Positions 11,105-22,491 of a stretch of DNA of 64,000 nt are shown in pieces. The translations under genes were made by a program, and so were the position numbers. Positions within the stretch are counted from its first letter, which is position 1. Each line of letters starts with the position of its first letter. The notes below the pieces were generated by a model. It saw nothing but the letters and a program-made list of their open reading frames with translations, searched no databases and was not told the DNA's origin. Source of the stretch: Anisakis pegreffii (lineage: Eukaryota; Nematoda; Chromadorea; Rhabditida; Anisakidae); assembly GCA_035041965.1 (NCBI GenBank), contig JAPYMA010001431.1, forward strand, positions 1 through 64,000, read 5' to 3'.

Positions 11105-11409
11105 TTACTTGGACATCGAGTAGGTTGTTTTGTTAATCGCTGTGAGCGATCGGCGGAATATTTATTTTATTAGAGTTATGATTATTTATTGGATTGGTAT
11201 TTGGCTACGACGTTTAATTATGCAAAGCGTTCACGGCAACTAATTAATTACTCGGTTGTGTTCGGTTGGCCTGCTCGCCTAGCCAGCGGGGTTTAGGCGT
11301 AAATTGAGGCTAAAACAATGCGCACGGAAACATTGCGAGCATTGTGGCCAGCAACGTTACAAACGTTTGATAGCCTAAAGCTGCTTGCCAATCCAGGTAA
11401 TCCAGGTAA
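11105..11409 (-). mobile_element. MITE-like family B, copy 1
   Basis: About 305 bp, ends TTACTTGGACATCGAG and CCAGGTAATCCAGGTAA, so both termini read TTACYTGGA inward. The interior has GGCCTGCTCGCCTAGCCAGC, ACGTTACAAACGTTTGATAG and a TTTAGGCGTAAATTGAGGC stretch. No ORF. The same unit recurs near 22.0, 23.9, 29.4, 53.4 and 61.0 kb. Confidence 0.85.
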
Positions 11410-11632
11410 AATTGTCGTCACTTGATTCATTAACGGATAATAGAGCGTTCAGTATCGCGTGACAGATCCTATTGAAAGGGTACACAATCTGCGATAATCT
11501 AGTAATCAAAATAAGACTAATAATAGTGGTGAATGAATACAATGTGATGTTGTTATTCAGAACGTTTGTTTTATAGTTGTAGTTTTGAGAACGGAAACAT
11601 GAGAATCACGCAAATGATAAAAGCTTCCTTAT

Positions 11633-11745
11633 TTACCTGGATTACCTGGATTGGCAAGCAGCAGGTTATCAAACGTTTGTAACGTTGCTGGCCACAATGC
11701 TCACGTTTCCGTTCGCACTATTCTAGCCTTGATTTCAGCCTTAAT
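11633..11745 (+). mobile_element. MITE-like family B, truncated copy in opposite orientation
   Basis: Starts TTACCTGGATTACCTGGATT and runs through AACGTTGCTGGCCACAATGC, then decays after about 110 bp. It faces copy 1 as an inverted pair separated by about 220 bp. Confidence 0.75.
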
Positions 11746-11939
11746 AGTATTCAAAAGTAATATAGAGTTATGGTTATTCAGTAGGTTGTCATTAACTCAA
11801 GGTAAGTTAAGTTGAGTGAGTTGAGGCGAAGTAATTCTCTCGTTCATGGCTAAGCGCAAGCAGCATATAGGATTAGATTAGCGATTGGATAAAGTGCAGC
11901 ACATCGTTGTTGATGACAACAACATGCATTTGGGTTTTG

Positions 11940-12510
11940 GGTTAGGCGTATTTTTAGGCGTTTGTGGATGGAAGGAGAAAATGTCTTATTTAGGCATGAA
12001 TGCGCTGAATAGAAGAGTTACGAGTTGGGTTGTCAAAGGCTAATGAAAGCAGGGTGTTGGTTGTTGACTTAGCTTGAATGGAATGAATTCCATATGATTT
12101 CACTTCACTCCTGTTTGGCTCTAGCAATGGCACAGGATAACAGCGATAACCAAAACAACAACAGCAACCAAGGATCTCTGGTGAAAATTTTATTGAAGCT
12201 AAATTTAGGCTAATCCTAGGCATAGGATCAGGCTTGAGGTTTGGAATTTCGTTCAAAGGATAGCTTAGGCTAGGCTTCGTGCTCAAGGCTTAAGCTTGGC
12301 ATCACTTTAGGCACCATGTCTAGGGTCGAGATTAGATTCACCTGTTAGACTAGAGACTGATCTTACACTTACGCTTAGGCTTAAGTTGGGCCTCATGAGG
12401 TGCTTAAGCTAGCCTTCACGTTTGGGTTTGGGTTTCAGAAGCTAGAGATCCAGCTAAGGCCTGGGTTTAGGGTTAGGATTAGGATTAGGTTTAGAATGGG
12501 CTGGACGAGA
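11940..12510. repeat. Degenerate TTAGGC-like interstitial telomeric sequence
   Basis: Scattered TTAGGC hexamers and derivatives occur throughout: TTAGGCGTATTTTTAGGCG near 11945, CTTAGGCTAGGCTTCG near 12265, ACGCTTAGGCTTAAG near 12373, and GGGTTTAGGGTTAGGATTAG near 12465-12490. No gene is visible. Similar but shorter runs occur near 19.67 and 43.1 kb. Confidence 0.55.
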
Positions 12511-12940
12511 GTTTTAAATATAAAACACGCATTTCGCTAGTTGAAGCACATAATATTGATTATAAATTAAGTAAGAGGACCTATAGGCAGCGTTCTGGTT
12601 AAGTCGCTTTTACAAAGTCAACTTTACATGGCTTATAAGGAGGCTTGAACAAGCCTTACTTACTAGTAGTAGTAGTAAAGTAAGAGAGATAATCAACGGG
12701 ACGGATGGATGCGTGGATGGGCAATAAGGCGAACGGACAGCCAAGCGATCACACCGCGATGCAGTGTGGATTAATCCGGCTCTTTGAAATCTCACTTTAG
12801 TGACGACACGCCTCTCTCGCATGGCTATTTTTAGGCTTAGGCTTACGAGTAGTGAATCTGTAAACACCATTAGGGATATGGATCTAGTCAACCTAGTGCT
12901 TACACACCTGTTGGAGGTTGGATATTTTACTAGTGTATTC

Positions 12941-13172
12941 GGTACCCAGTCAATCTGCCGAAAGAGATTTTGCCTAAGGACAGTTTGCCTAATTTATGGA
13001 TTTTAATGGATATTTCGCCTAATAGGCAAATTGTCCGCTAGGCGAATTGAATTGTCCGTTAGGCAACTGTCCGTTAGACAATCTGTCATTAGGTAAAATG
13101 TCCGCTAGTCAAAATTAACGTCAGGCAAACTGTCCGTTAGGCAAAATGTCTTTAGGCAGATTGACCGGTCAC
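12941..13172. repeat. Foldback hairpin element D, copy 2
   Basis: Outer ends GGTACCCAGTCAATCTGCC and GGCAGATTGACCGGTCA. The left arm has TTTGCCTAAGGACAGTTTGC, and the centre TTTTAATGGATATTTCGCC is shared with copy 1. The right arm is built of TGTCCGTTAGGC units. Confidence 0.8.
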
Positions 13173-14160
13173 GCTATATTCATCAGGTAGATTTGAGACG
13201 ATTGCGCGAAGCTGAATCCAAATCTTTAGCTGGAGATTACGATTAGATTATGAGTTTGAGGATTTGCCTTCACGATAAAGGCATAGCTTTGGGATTCTGT
13301 GCTCAGTTAAAGCTTAAAATTATTGAGCTGATAAGTTGATTGTGAGCGTGGTTTGGTTCATTAGGCTGAGATTGTCCGTAGGTGAAAAGGCTTAGGATTT
13401 AGGCTTGGGCGGCGGTGTTCGTACGGGTTAACGCCAGGTACTAGAAGAGACATATGGAATTCTGCTAAATTTATCAGATTTTCTTTTGGTTAACCGGATA
13501 AGTAGGTGATTACCTCTTGAATTCGTATCTAATCGCGATTACTGCTTTGTTACTTTGTTAAAATTACTATTATACATTTCGTGCTATTTTTTGCTTTTTT
13601 TATTCACTGGTGCTCTATTAATTTACGATGTTATTTTGCTGTCGAACATTTGTTTGTTTGTTTGCGTAGTTATATTTCTCGGTGACTTTTTGCGCCTGGC
13701 TAATGTGTTTCGTTTGTTGTTTACTTCTCATTCCTTTGAAGTTTTTTATTTTTTCCTTTTTTTAGAGTTTTTTGTCTATATTACCCGGGAAATCGTCTCT
13801 TTACCCGGGAATAAGGTGGGTTTTGAGCTGGCTAGCACGGGAACACGTCCGTTTAGCATGCAGAAGGTGTAAATGGAATGTTGTTTGCGTTATTCAGCGA
13901 TTGTTTGGTTGTTTTACCGATAGCGTGTTCCCAGAATGGAAACGAATCGCTTAGCTCACCTGTTCTTTAAATAAACAAGAGGAATTAAAGGATGGATATT
14001 TTGCAGAAATATTTTTCTGATGTACACTTCAAAGGAAATAAAACAAATGGCATTGCGTGTGGATTTACAAAATCCGAAGATTTTTTTCATTAATCCATCC
14101 ATCGGGGATTTGTTACATCCAAAGATGTGTGAGGTTTTGTTGATGGAGCCATGTAACGAA
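13173..14160. other. Gene-poor stretch, nothing identified
   Basis: I see no supportable gene. An open frame at 13555-13872 is Phe/Leu/Tyr-rich and reads through T-rich DNA, so it is not called. TTACCCGGGAA occurs twice at about 13780 and 13801. Confidence 0.5.
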
Positions 14161-14164
14161 TAAT

Positions 14165-14400
14165 AACAGATAATTAGATAATAGATACAAGCCAGATCAT
14201 AGCCTACTGGCTCAGGCTCACAGCATTAATGATATTGGTAGAGCACTCGGTTTCTGGCGCAAAACTTTCCTCCTCCGAATCGAACGGAATCCAACCCGAA
14301 GCCAACTACCAATTACCGCTCGGGGCTCTACCTCTGAGCAGCTACCGCGGAGACCTACCGTTCAGTCTGCTGCCGAGTGGTTGTGCTGTTAAGATCGTGT
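14165..14400 (-). repeat. tRNA-derived SINE-like element F, copy 1
   Basis: On the minus strand this carries a D-arm/A-box-like GCTCAGAGGTAGAGCCCCG, then TTCGGGTTGGATTCC where the B box belongs, then a 3' hairpin and a CTGAGCCAGTAGGCTATGAT tail. The best-preserved sibling is at 27540-27775, where the B box reads GGGTTCGATTCC. The left part (in + coordinates) is the tail containing AGCCTACTGGCTCAGGCTCA. Confidence 0.65.
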
Positions 14401-16430
14401 TTAATTGTGAAGCTTAATGGATGTTTTTTTTAGCGAACAACGTGAGAAAATTCTCTAATTTCCCACTAAACTTTTCTGCGTTTCACTGGAAAGCGATGGA
14501 AAAAGTCGTTATTTGAGAGGATTTGGTGAATTTTTTGCAAAAAAATTCGTAATCGCTAAAATTTGATCGCTAAAATCGCCTGAAATACTGCGTGCGGTGT
14601 TATCATAAATAATTTAATATCTCGTCAATAATTTATTTGATTTGATTTTTTGAATCGATCGTGTTTAATATTGATCGCTAAAATAGTATAATTGTTATAA
14701 TTGTAGTTTAATTTGTGATCAGTGTGGACGTGGCGAATGCATCCTATGATTTTGAGTTGATACGGTAGAGTGTAGTTGGTACTTTTGTTCATTTTCAGTT
14801 GGATTTTTTTAAAAATTTTTCTGGATTTTCATTTCATTTCGTTTCGTTTCATTTTGATTTCATGTTCATTTTGAGATTTCTTTGCCTTTCATTGGCATCA
14901 TTAACGTTTTTTTAAAACTCATCGTTGCCTTTTGATTTCTGATTCCGATTGTAATTGCAACGTTTGGAAGGAGAATCAATTTAATTAGATGGTTGAGGCT
15001 TGAGGGTGTTAATTTGGGTGCTGCGGGACGGGACGTTAGATGACGAGAAGAGCAATTGCTAAAGCAAAATGAAGGGTTGTTTGATGATGGAACCTTTAAT
15101 CTTAAGGATAACACCAAACGCTATCGTAAAACAGTGGTCCCCACGTTGGGATGCTCCATTAGCCCCTGCAATGGCTTGGCAGGCCGTAATTACTTTCGCC
15201 TCCCTCTGCTACTCGCCCAAAAGAATTTACTGCTTCCACGCATAAGGTCAGAACTAATTTCCTGACCCAATACGTTACCCTCCCCTTGACACCCTCAAAT
15301 CACCCAAAAATGGGTAATCCCCCCCCTCCCTTATGGAGGCCTCAGTCGTGATCAGTGACTTATATTTTGGAGTAGGTTTAAGCGTGAGCTCAAGATCAAG
15401 TATACATCGAAACAATATCCTATGTATAGGCTGAAGCTGAAGCTTGAGAATAGGCTTGAAGGTCTGGCTTGTATCAATGTATAAATCTGAGTCCATGTAC
15501 AAATCCGACGAGTCATATCCTAGATCCAATGGTCTAAAACGTTGAGAGTGGGATATCTTTGAGCTGAAACGTGACCTCTATTCATTCAGCCGAATGACCC
15601 TCACATCAGTAGGAATGACTGAAATTTTTCACTCTCCCATATGAATCTCAAATTTTGTAGTATTGAACATTGTTTGATGTGCTGCAGATTTTCTTCGTGA
15701 TCGTGATCGTGCCGCCGCTAATTAGCATTGAATTTTAGTTTTTAATTTGTATTCGAGTTTAGCTCGTAATTAGAATGCACCTGCTCGTTTACGCCGTAAT
15801 GATTACGTTCATTTTTTAAAGGTAGTCATTATTAGTCGGATTTGTACTTTTTTATAAAATTTGTTATATAAAGTTGTACTTGTATAAAAATATATTTGTG
15901 ATGGTAGATTAGTGCTTGTTTCAGTTAATTAGTTTAATTAGTGTATAGGTGATGAAGTGATTTGAACAAATTCACTGGAAAAAAGCAATGTGAATGATTG
16001 GGATTTGAAGAGAAAACGGGAAAGGGACTGATGGAAAATCGGATTTTTGAGGTTTTTTGGTGGAAACGATTACTTTGATAGCGATAATGATATGTTAATG
16101 AGGGTGATAGGTGATTATAGTAATGAGAGTAATGATATTGACAGTAGATGTGGTAATGATGTCATTAATTGAGACTTCAAATAATTTTAGCCTGAAATTC
16201 GCTTTGACTTTATGTGATTCAGGTGGCTTTGAAGAAACGGCTTGCACGTGACTCAGGCTTGTGCCGCGTAACCTGAAATGAGGATTAATTTCAGTCTTTT
16301 GATAAGTCATGATATGTTCAGGCTTAGGTTAGGGTCGTTTGATAGAGAGTTTGGGCTGAAGCTCATTCTTAGGTTGAGGGGTGTGCTGAAATGAGCTCAG
16401 TCACTTGCAAAGCCTCTGGGAGATTAAATG
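14401..16430. other. Gene-poor stretch with one dispersed repeat
   Basis: No coding region is supportable. Around 15275-15335 a C-rich block with ACCCAAAAATGGGTAAT matches the repeat seen twice near 47.3 and 47.75 kb. Short open frames (for example 14866-15117 minus) show no family features. Confidence 0.5.
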
Positions 16431-16540
16431 TTTTACCTGGACACCTTTTACCTGAATTTTTACCTGAACCAGCTTCCTTTAGCAGAATTTTTACCCGAAC
16501 ACCTGTCCTTTTACCTGAATTTTTACCTGCCTGAACTAGC
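16431..16540. repeat. TTTTACCTGAATTTTTACCTG short tandem repeat
   Basis: Five or six imperfect copies of TTTTACCTGAA within about 105 bp, interleaved with a CCAGCTTCC-type spacer. Confidence 0.55.
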
Positions 16541-17334
16541 TGGTTAATTGGGAGGGGGGGGTATGAGCACTTGAATGAACGTGCGATTGGCGACGAGCGA
16601 TTTTTCGGAGAGTCGCCTCCTGCATTCGAAACCGGGTGGTTGGGCAGAGCTTAGAGAAAACGAGCCAATACAAGGTGACTTATAATTATTACGCATGAAG
16701 CACATGAATGTGACATATTTCAATGCTATGGCTGATCTGAACACATGCATGAGATCGATTGGGAAGGGGAATTTTAAAAAATCAATAAACGGATGAAGAT
16801 CCGCAACCAAAATTGCCTTCTCGAGCAGTCGAAATTTAACCACGCAAGTCTCGATGAAATCACTGATGTGAGCTGAGCAATTGAACGAATTCTGTGTGGT
16901 ACCAAAACAGAAGTTTCTTCAGCCTAAGCCAAATACTTCACTGGAAACGAATTCAATTCGCTGTAAACTGAGAAAATTTTAGCAAAAACTATTGTTTGGT
17001 TTTGAAATTGTAACTGAAAACGCCTCATCGTGGAAAATACTGCTGTGGTGAGTGGTTGAAGTGGTAGAAATGCCCTGAAAGTTTTGGATTTGTAGGCAAT
17101 TGAATTATCTTTCCAGTGGTTTGCTTGGAATTGGCTGAGAAAATCCCCGTTCCGGATTTATTTTTGTTGAATCGCTCGCAAAATCAGTGTTTTCCGTAAT
17201 GAGAATTCATTTTGAGTTAAAATTTCGAATGGGAAAAATTATTTTGGCTGAAAATTTTCTGATTTGTAGAGAATTGAATTTGGAATCAGCCTTAAAGTAA
17301 AGGTTGAGCCAATTTTAAGGCAATTTTTTCAGTT

Positions 17335-17500
17335 ATGAATTATTTATTAGTGATATTAATGATACTGATCACTGATATTACTGATACTGATTAGCGATAT
17401 TACTGATACTGATCACTGATATTACTGATACTGATTAGCTGATATTACTGATACTGATTAGTGATATTACTGATAATGATATTTATTACTGATATGAATT
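17335..17500. repeat. TGATATTACTGATACTGATYA tandem repeat
   Basis: About seven copies of a roughly 21-bp unit, TGATATTACTGATACTGATC/AGC. No gene here. Confidence 0.7.
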
Positions 17501-17664
17501 ATTTATTATATTCAGTCGGTCTATTTTGTTTTATATGCGCGTGTACATAGCATCTCCTCTGCGTCTCTGACCTGTCAACACGGGCGCGTGCGTGTGGAAG
17601 TGCTTTTTGGATTCTTTTAGAGCGAGCAAACTCGTGACATTAAAAATTATGAGTCATCCGGGTT

Positions 17665-17850
17665 TGGAGGCTTGATTTCCTATTGTAGTGGTTGATATTA
17701 CTGATATTACTCAGTTACTTTTACTATTTGGAGGCTTAATTTCCTATTGTAGTGGTTGATATTACTGATATTATTCAGTTACTTTTACTATTTGGAGGCT
17801 TAATTTCCTATTGTAGTGGTTGATATCACTGATATTACTCAGTTACTTTT
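17665..17850. repeat. 63-bp tandem repeat, three copies
   Basis: Three near-identical units run from TTTGGAGGCTTAATTTCCTA to ACTCAGTTACTTTTACTA. They share TGATATTACTGATATTA with the neighbouring array at 17335-17500. An (ATT)n tract follows at about 17955-17995. Confidence 0.75.
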
Positions 17851-18325
17851 ACTGTTTTCTTTTAATTGTATTGATTTTATCATTGCTATGACGAATTTCG
17901 TTATTATTTTCATTTTATGGTTTTATTTTTACTGTTTCTTGTGTTTAATTTATTGTTATTATTATATATTATTATTATTATTATTATTATTATTGTATTG
18001 TATTGTTATGGTTATCAGTCAAAATATATTGAATTTATTATAAATAAAGTTTCATAGAATTTCTGAATATGAGAGTGTGTAGATGAAAATTTGATGAGGC
18101 AGACAGGCGAAAGCCTTCCAAATTGCTTGTCGATTGTTAATACGACTTACTGCTCTTGTTTAAAACAGGTTATTTTAATGAAGTAGGTGACGTGTTCTGA
18201 ATTGATGGGATTAGTTATGTGTGTTTGGAGATGGGAGGAGTGGGTATTTGATGGTTTGAAAGAGTTTTTGTGATGGTTTGTGGGTGTTTCGTCGGGTACG
18301 GATAGGATAGTTGTGTGGTTCGGTT

Positions 18326-18571
18326 GGTACTTTTGCTGATAATGGGCACCACAGCGAGTGTATGCTTAGATTACCGTGTGCTTTGCCGGATGCTTTGTAT
18401 GAATGCAATTCGAAGTGAAATCAGGAGTGTGCTTAAGATTAGACTTACGATTAGCGATGTGATATGGATAACGCTTTGGCTTTGACTTATGTGTGTGTGG
18501 AGCGTTTGTGAGCACACGAGCGAGTATCTGTGATAACAGGCACGGTGACGCCCGCTATCAGCAAAAGTACC
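18326..18571 (-). mobile_element. MITE-like family C, copy 1
   Basis: About 246 bp bounded by GGTACTTTTGCTGATAATGG and the inverted CGCTATCAGCAAAAGTACC. The interior contains TGATATGGATAACGCTTTGG and TTCGAAGTGAAATCAGGAGT. No coding capacity. Siblings lie near 30.1, 33.1 and 40.5 kb. Confidence 0.85.
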
Positions 18572-19324
18572 ATGTGCTTAACGGTATTGTAAGCCCAAGC
18601 ATGAGGAGAGCTCTGTGCATGAGCCTCGAGGCATTGGCTTGGCTTGAATGTGGCATTGAATGTGAGCTCGAGCTGTGAACCTCGTTACAAAGGTGAGTCT
18701 CAGGCTAAAGCTCCGCTCCTGATGGATCTGTTGATTACTGATGTTGCTAGCGATTCAGTGTGTTTGCTACTATTACAGCCTAAAATTTATCTCAAATTTG
18801 TGATTGAAAGTGTTTTGTTGTCGTTGAAATTTTGAGGATTTCAAACCACTTTTTGTTTTGACAATAGAGATGGGCGCTTGGCTGTTGCTTGATAAATTGC
18901 TTGCCGTTATGGATGAGAGCGAGAAGTTTTTTAAAGAATTGATTTTCGAGAAAGCTGGATGAATGTCTTCCTTGAGAATATTCATCCATTCCATAAGCTG
19001 ATGATTAAAAATTCTCAATTGAGTTTCAATTTCATATCGTAGTCACATTTTTCTGGTGTTCTCAGATTTGAAACCGCTAAAAAATGTTTGGTGTTCGTTC
19101 CATTTCGATTCACTCCGTCATGACTCATGAGTGTTATATTGATGACAGTCGTGAACGTTTGTTATTTCTTCCACTCCTTTCATTCCTTATAATCAGAGAA
19201 TTTAAATTTTGTGGTGCTGGCATGAGCTAATTTGAATGGTGAGGTTAAGCGGATAGAAATTAGAGAAGGAATTTGCCTGTTGAAATCGGCCTGAGTTCCT
19301 CAGTTTAGGCTATGAGTCCGTCAT

Positions 19325-20535
19325 ATTATAGGGAAATGTAAGCACAAGCGTGAGCATAGGATTGAGCCTGAGAGTGGATTCAATTGTGAGTCGAAAATTT
19401 AGGTGTAAACGTGAGCCTGGGATTGAAAATAAGCCTAGTGTGGGTTAGGGAGTAAGCGTGAGCCTTACAATTAGATGAAATACAAATTTAGAAGTGTGCA
19501 AGAGAGTGAATGATCTGAATTGATCATTGAATCTTGATCCGTGATTGATTGAATCACCCTTGTAAAGTGTTCAGAAATTCGAGTTATACAGATAAAATGC
19601 TGATGAGTTATGAGTTCAAGTGTTGAGCTTGATTCAGCTGTATTGCGTGGGGCAAAGCATTGGCCTTAACCTAAGCCTAAGCCTAAGCCTGAGTCTAACA
19701 ATACGAGTGGAACTGAGCCCAGAGTTAGCCCAGTGTCAAGTTAGTTTGAAATTGAGACCTTAACCTAAGGCTTACAATTAGACGAAGCCAGCACGAAGTC
19801 TTTCCCGATCATGATTGATTGATAATCTAGATCAATCAATGACAATAATTTGTTTGCTGTGTGATTCATACGGTAAATATTTTTTCGAAAGGTATCACGA
19901 ACGCCTCCGCTTATACATCCATGATTGGTTTCCTTTTCAAACGTGTTTTAAATACGAACGGTTTCCTTTTAAAAGTTTTTGTATCATGCCTATTGCATGC
20001 TGTTGTGTGTGTGTGATTTTTTGAGTGAGTCATCACTTGATTGATCTATCGGCATTATGACTGTGACGTATGACATGAACACTCTCAAATCGATTTTTTA
20101 TCTAAAATATTGTTTATATAATTGAAAATTTACCTTTTGAATCAGTATAAACGATTCAGTAGAGGGTAATATATAGCGGTGTACGAGTTATTTGTGGTTT
20201 GGTTTACTGATTTGATTTGGTGTGATTTGGATGATGTTGACGATAGATATATTTGGATTTGACGTATTTATTATGCATGATATAATACTGGTGTTGGTTT
20301 ATAGAGGTATATTTGGATGTTTGATGCTTTAGAAGCATAAGCGTGAGCGTAGGATTAAGCCGGATCGTGAGAGTAGATCTAATTGTAAATGAAATCTATA
20401 GGTGTAAACAGCCTAGGATTGAAAATAAGCCTAGTGTGTTTGGGAGTAATCGTGAGCTTAGAGCCTTAGATGAGATACAAATTTAGTAGTGAGCCGGGCC
20501 GGAAACTGAATTTGCTGAATTGATCTTGGAATCTT
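19325..20535. repeat. Pair of about 200-bp dispersed repeats with TTAGGC-like patches
   Basis: About 19338-19530 and about 20332-20535 share AAGCGTGAGCATAGGATTGA / AAGCGTGAGCGTAGGATTAA, then GATTGAAAATAAGCCTAGTG, then ATACAAATTTAG. Between them, 19670-19690 reads CCTAAGCCTAAGCCTAAGCC, three exact reverse-strand TTAGGC repeats. No gene is visible. Confidence 0.6.
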
Positions 20536-21988
20536 ATGGTGATTGATTGAATTATTTGATCTGATTGAATTTGGTTTCATTTAATTGATCCGCATCGGTA
20601 AACAAGCAGTAATGGCACGAACGGACTGATTGTGTTGACTGATTAGTTAAATACTCTTCCCATTCGCCATAGAATCTGTTTTGTGTGCGGTTGTTTTTTA
20701 GTCATTTGTGAGTGCTTTTATCAGTTGATGATTATTTACTGATTTTGAATGATTGCTTGGATATTAGATGATAGAGGGAGTTGCCGTGCATTGTAATGCG
20801 ATTGAATTGTTGGAGGCGATGCGAAACCGGATGCTGATGTGACAGTACAGTGCTTCCTTCATGTTGTGTGCTTTGTGTTCAAACCGGTTGTTTTGTTCGT
20901 GTTTTGCCCTATCTCCCAGCAAAATTTTATAAAATTTTGTAGTTGAAGTGCTTATTTTAGTTATCTTCTCGTTGAATTAGAATATGAGGTCGATAACTAT
21001 GCTTTTACCGTTTGCTTAGGGAAATTTGAAAATGTTTTATGAAGCGATAACGAGGGGTTTGACTTGGGATCTGGATATTTTTGTGGTAAAGGTGGGCAGA
21101 AACCTGGCGATCTCATTAGGATTGGGCGTGTTTTGTTTGATATGGATTTGAATCACGTTGTGAAGGCTTATTGAATCTGCTTTTTGGTGGTTGTTCTCTT
21201 GTGGAGGCTTATGGAATGTCGGAAATTGGGTGATTGAGGAATTTTACGATGTTTTGCTCTGGTATTCGTTTTCATTTATCGTTAGATAGATTTGGCTTTG
21301 CGTCGTTATTTTGGTGGTTTCATAGAGACGTTTAAATCCCAATGGAATCCTTTGCGTGATTGAAATCTTTTGCTGTGGATATATTGGAAGGATATAAATG
21401 GTATGACGTGATTATACTGCTAAGACAAGGCGCTGTGGTCGGTGTATGTGGAGAAAAAAAGCGTTAAATGCAGACTATACGCAAGCTCAGCTTAAGACCA
21501 GCCCAGTTCTAACAGTGCTTACCTGGAATTATCTGTTAATTAGTTAATTAGTTGTCTTTCTTTGAGAGAAAGATCCGTGCTGGGCAAAGGTTTGCCTGGA
21601 TATCAGATAAATCCTTTGAGTCCGCCGGATTAGAGGTATTTATCCGGGCGCGATCAGCTGCTTTACCTAAACACACAGGTGTTGGGCTACTCTCCATCCC
21701 ATATTGTCCAGTGATTTCTAAAGAGGACGACTCGAAATAGTCCTGAAAATAGTCCCGGATCGATCGAGGAGCGTGTGGTCGATGATCGCCGAGAACAGCT
21801 GTAAGGAACAACCAGCAGCGGTGAACCAGTGATCTTTGGGGATCAACAATAGAAAGGGATTTTACTGGATATAACCGGGCATATCCGTAGCGATCACCAC
21901 TTTAAACATTCCAGAACCACAGTAATGACTGCCCGTTGTCATAAATAATTTGCATAATTAAGCAGCACATTATTGTTATCGATTATTG
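20536..21988. other. Gene-poor stretch, weak dispersed repeat only
   Basis: No coding region is supportable. The block around 21670-21735, with GGTGTTGGGCTACTCTCC and GTGATTTCTAAAGAGGACGA, resembles 32950-33015 in helicase intron 10, suggesting an old dispersed element. An 87-codon minus-strand frame here (21548-21811) shows no family features. Confidence 0.4.
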
Positions 21989-22296
21989 TTACATGGATAT
22001 GGATGGAGTGGTTGTTTTGTGAATCGCTGTGAGCGATCAGTGGAATATTTATTTTATTAGGATTATGATTATTTTGATTGCTAATTGGCTGCGTTTAATT
22101 ATGCAAAGTATTCACAGCAACTAATTAATTACTCGGTTGTGTTCGGTTGGCCTGCTCGCCTAGCAGCCAGCGGGGTTTAGGCGTAAATTGAGGCTAAAAC
22201 AATGCGCCGCACGGAAACATTGCGAGCATTGTGGCCAGCAACGTTACAAACGTTTGATAGCCTAAAGCTGCTTGCCAATCCAGGTAATCCAGGTAA
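21989..22296 (-). mobile_element. MITE-like family B, copy 2
   Basis: Same unit as 11105-11409: AATTAATTACTCGGTTGTGT, CGGGGTTTAGGCGTAAATTG, and the right end CCAGGTAATCCAGGTAA. It lies about 200 bp upstream of the tetraspanin start codon. Confidence 0.85.
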
Positions 22297-22491
22297 TTAA
22301 GCACAGCCGATTAGCAATCCACTAGTGATTCGTCACATGGATAAATAAGATTTTGGCGATCGCTAAGAGTTATAAAGAAACGACGGCGAGATGCGTAGCT
22401 GAAACCCAGTGAATGAATCTTCATAAATGGAATGTGTTTTGTAGGAATCCACTCAAATCAGCGATAAATTACTCGAAACACTGCGATAATA

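Noticed and set aside
13555..13872. Hydrophobic 105-codon frame that could suggest a membrane protein
   Set aside because: It is Phe/Leu/Tyr-rich because the DNA is T-rich. No splice partners, family motifs or conserved spacing are visible.
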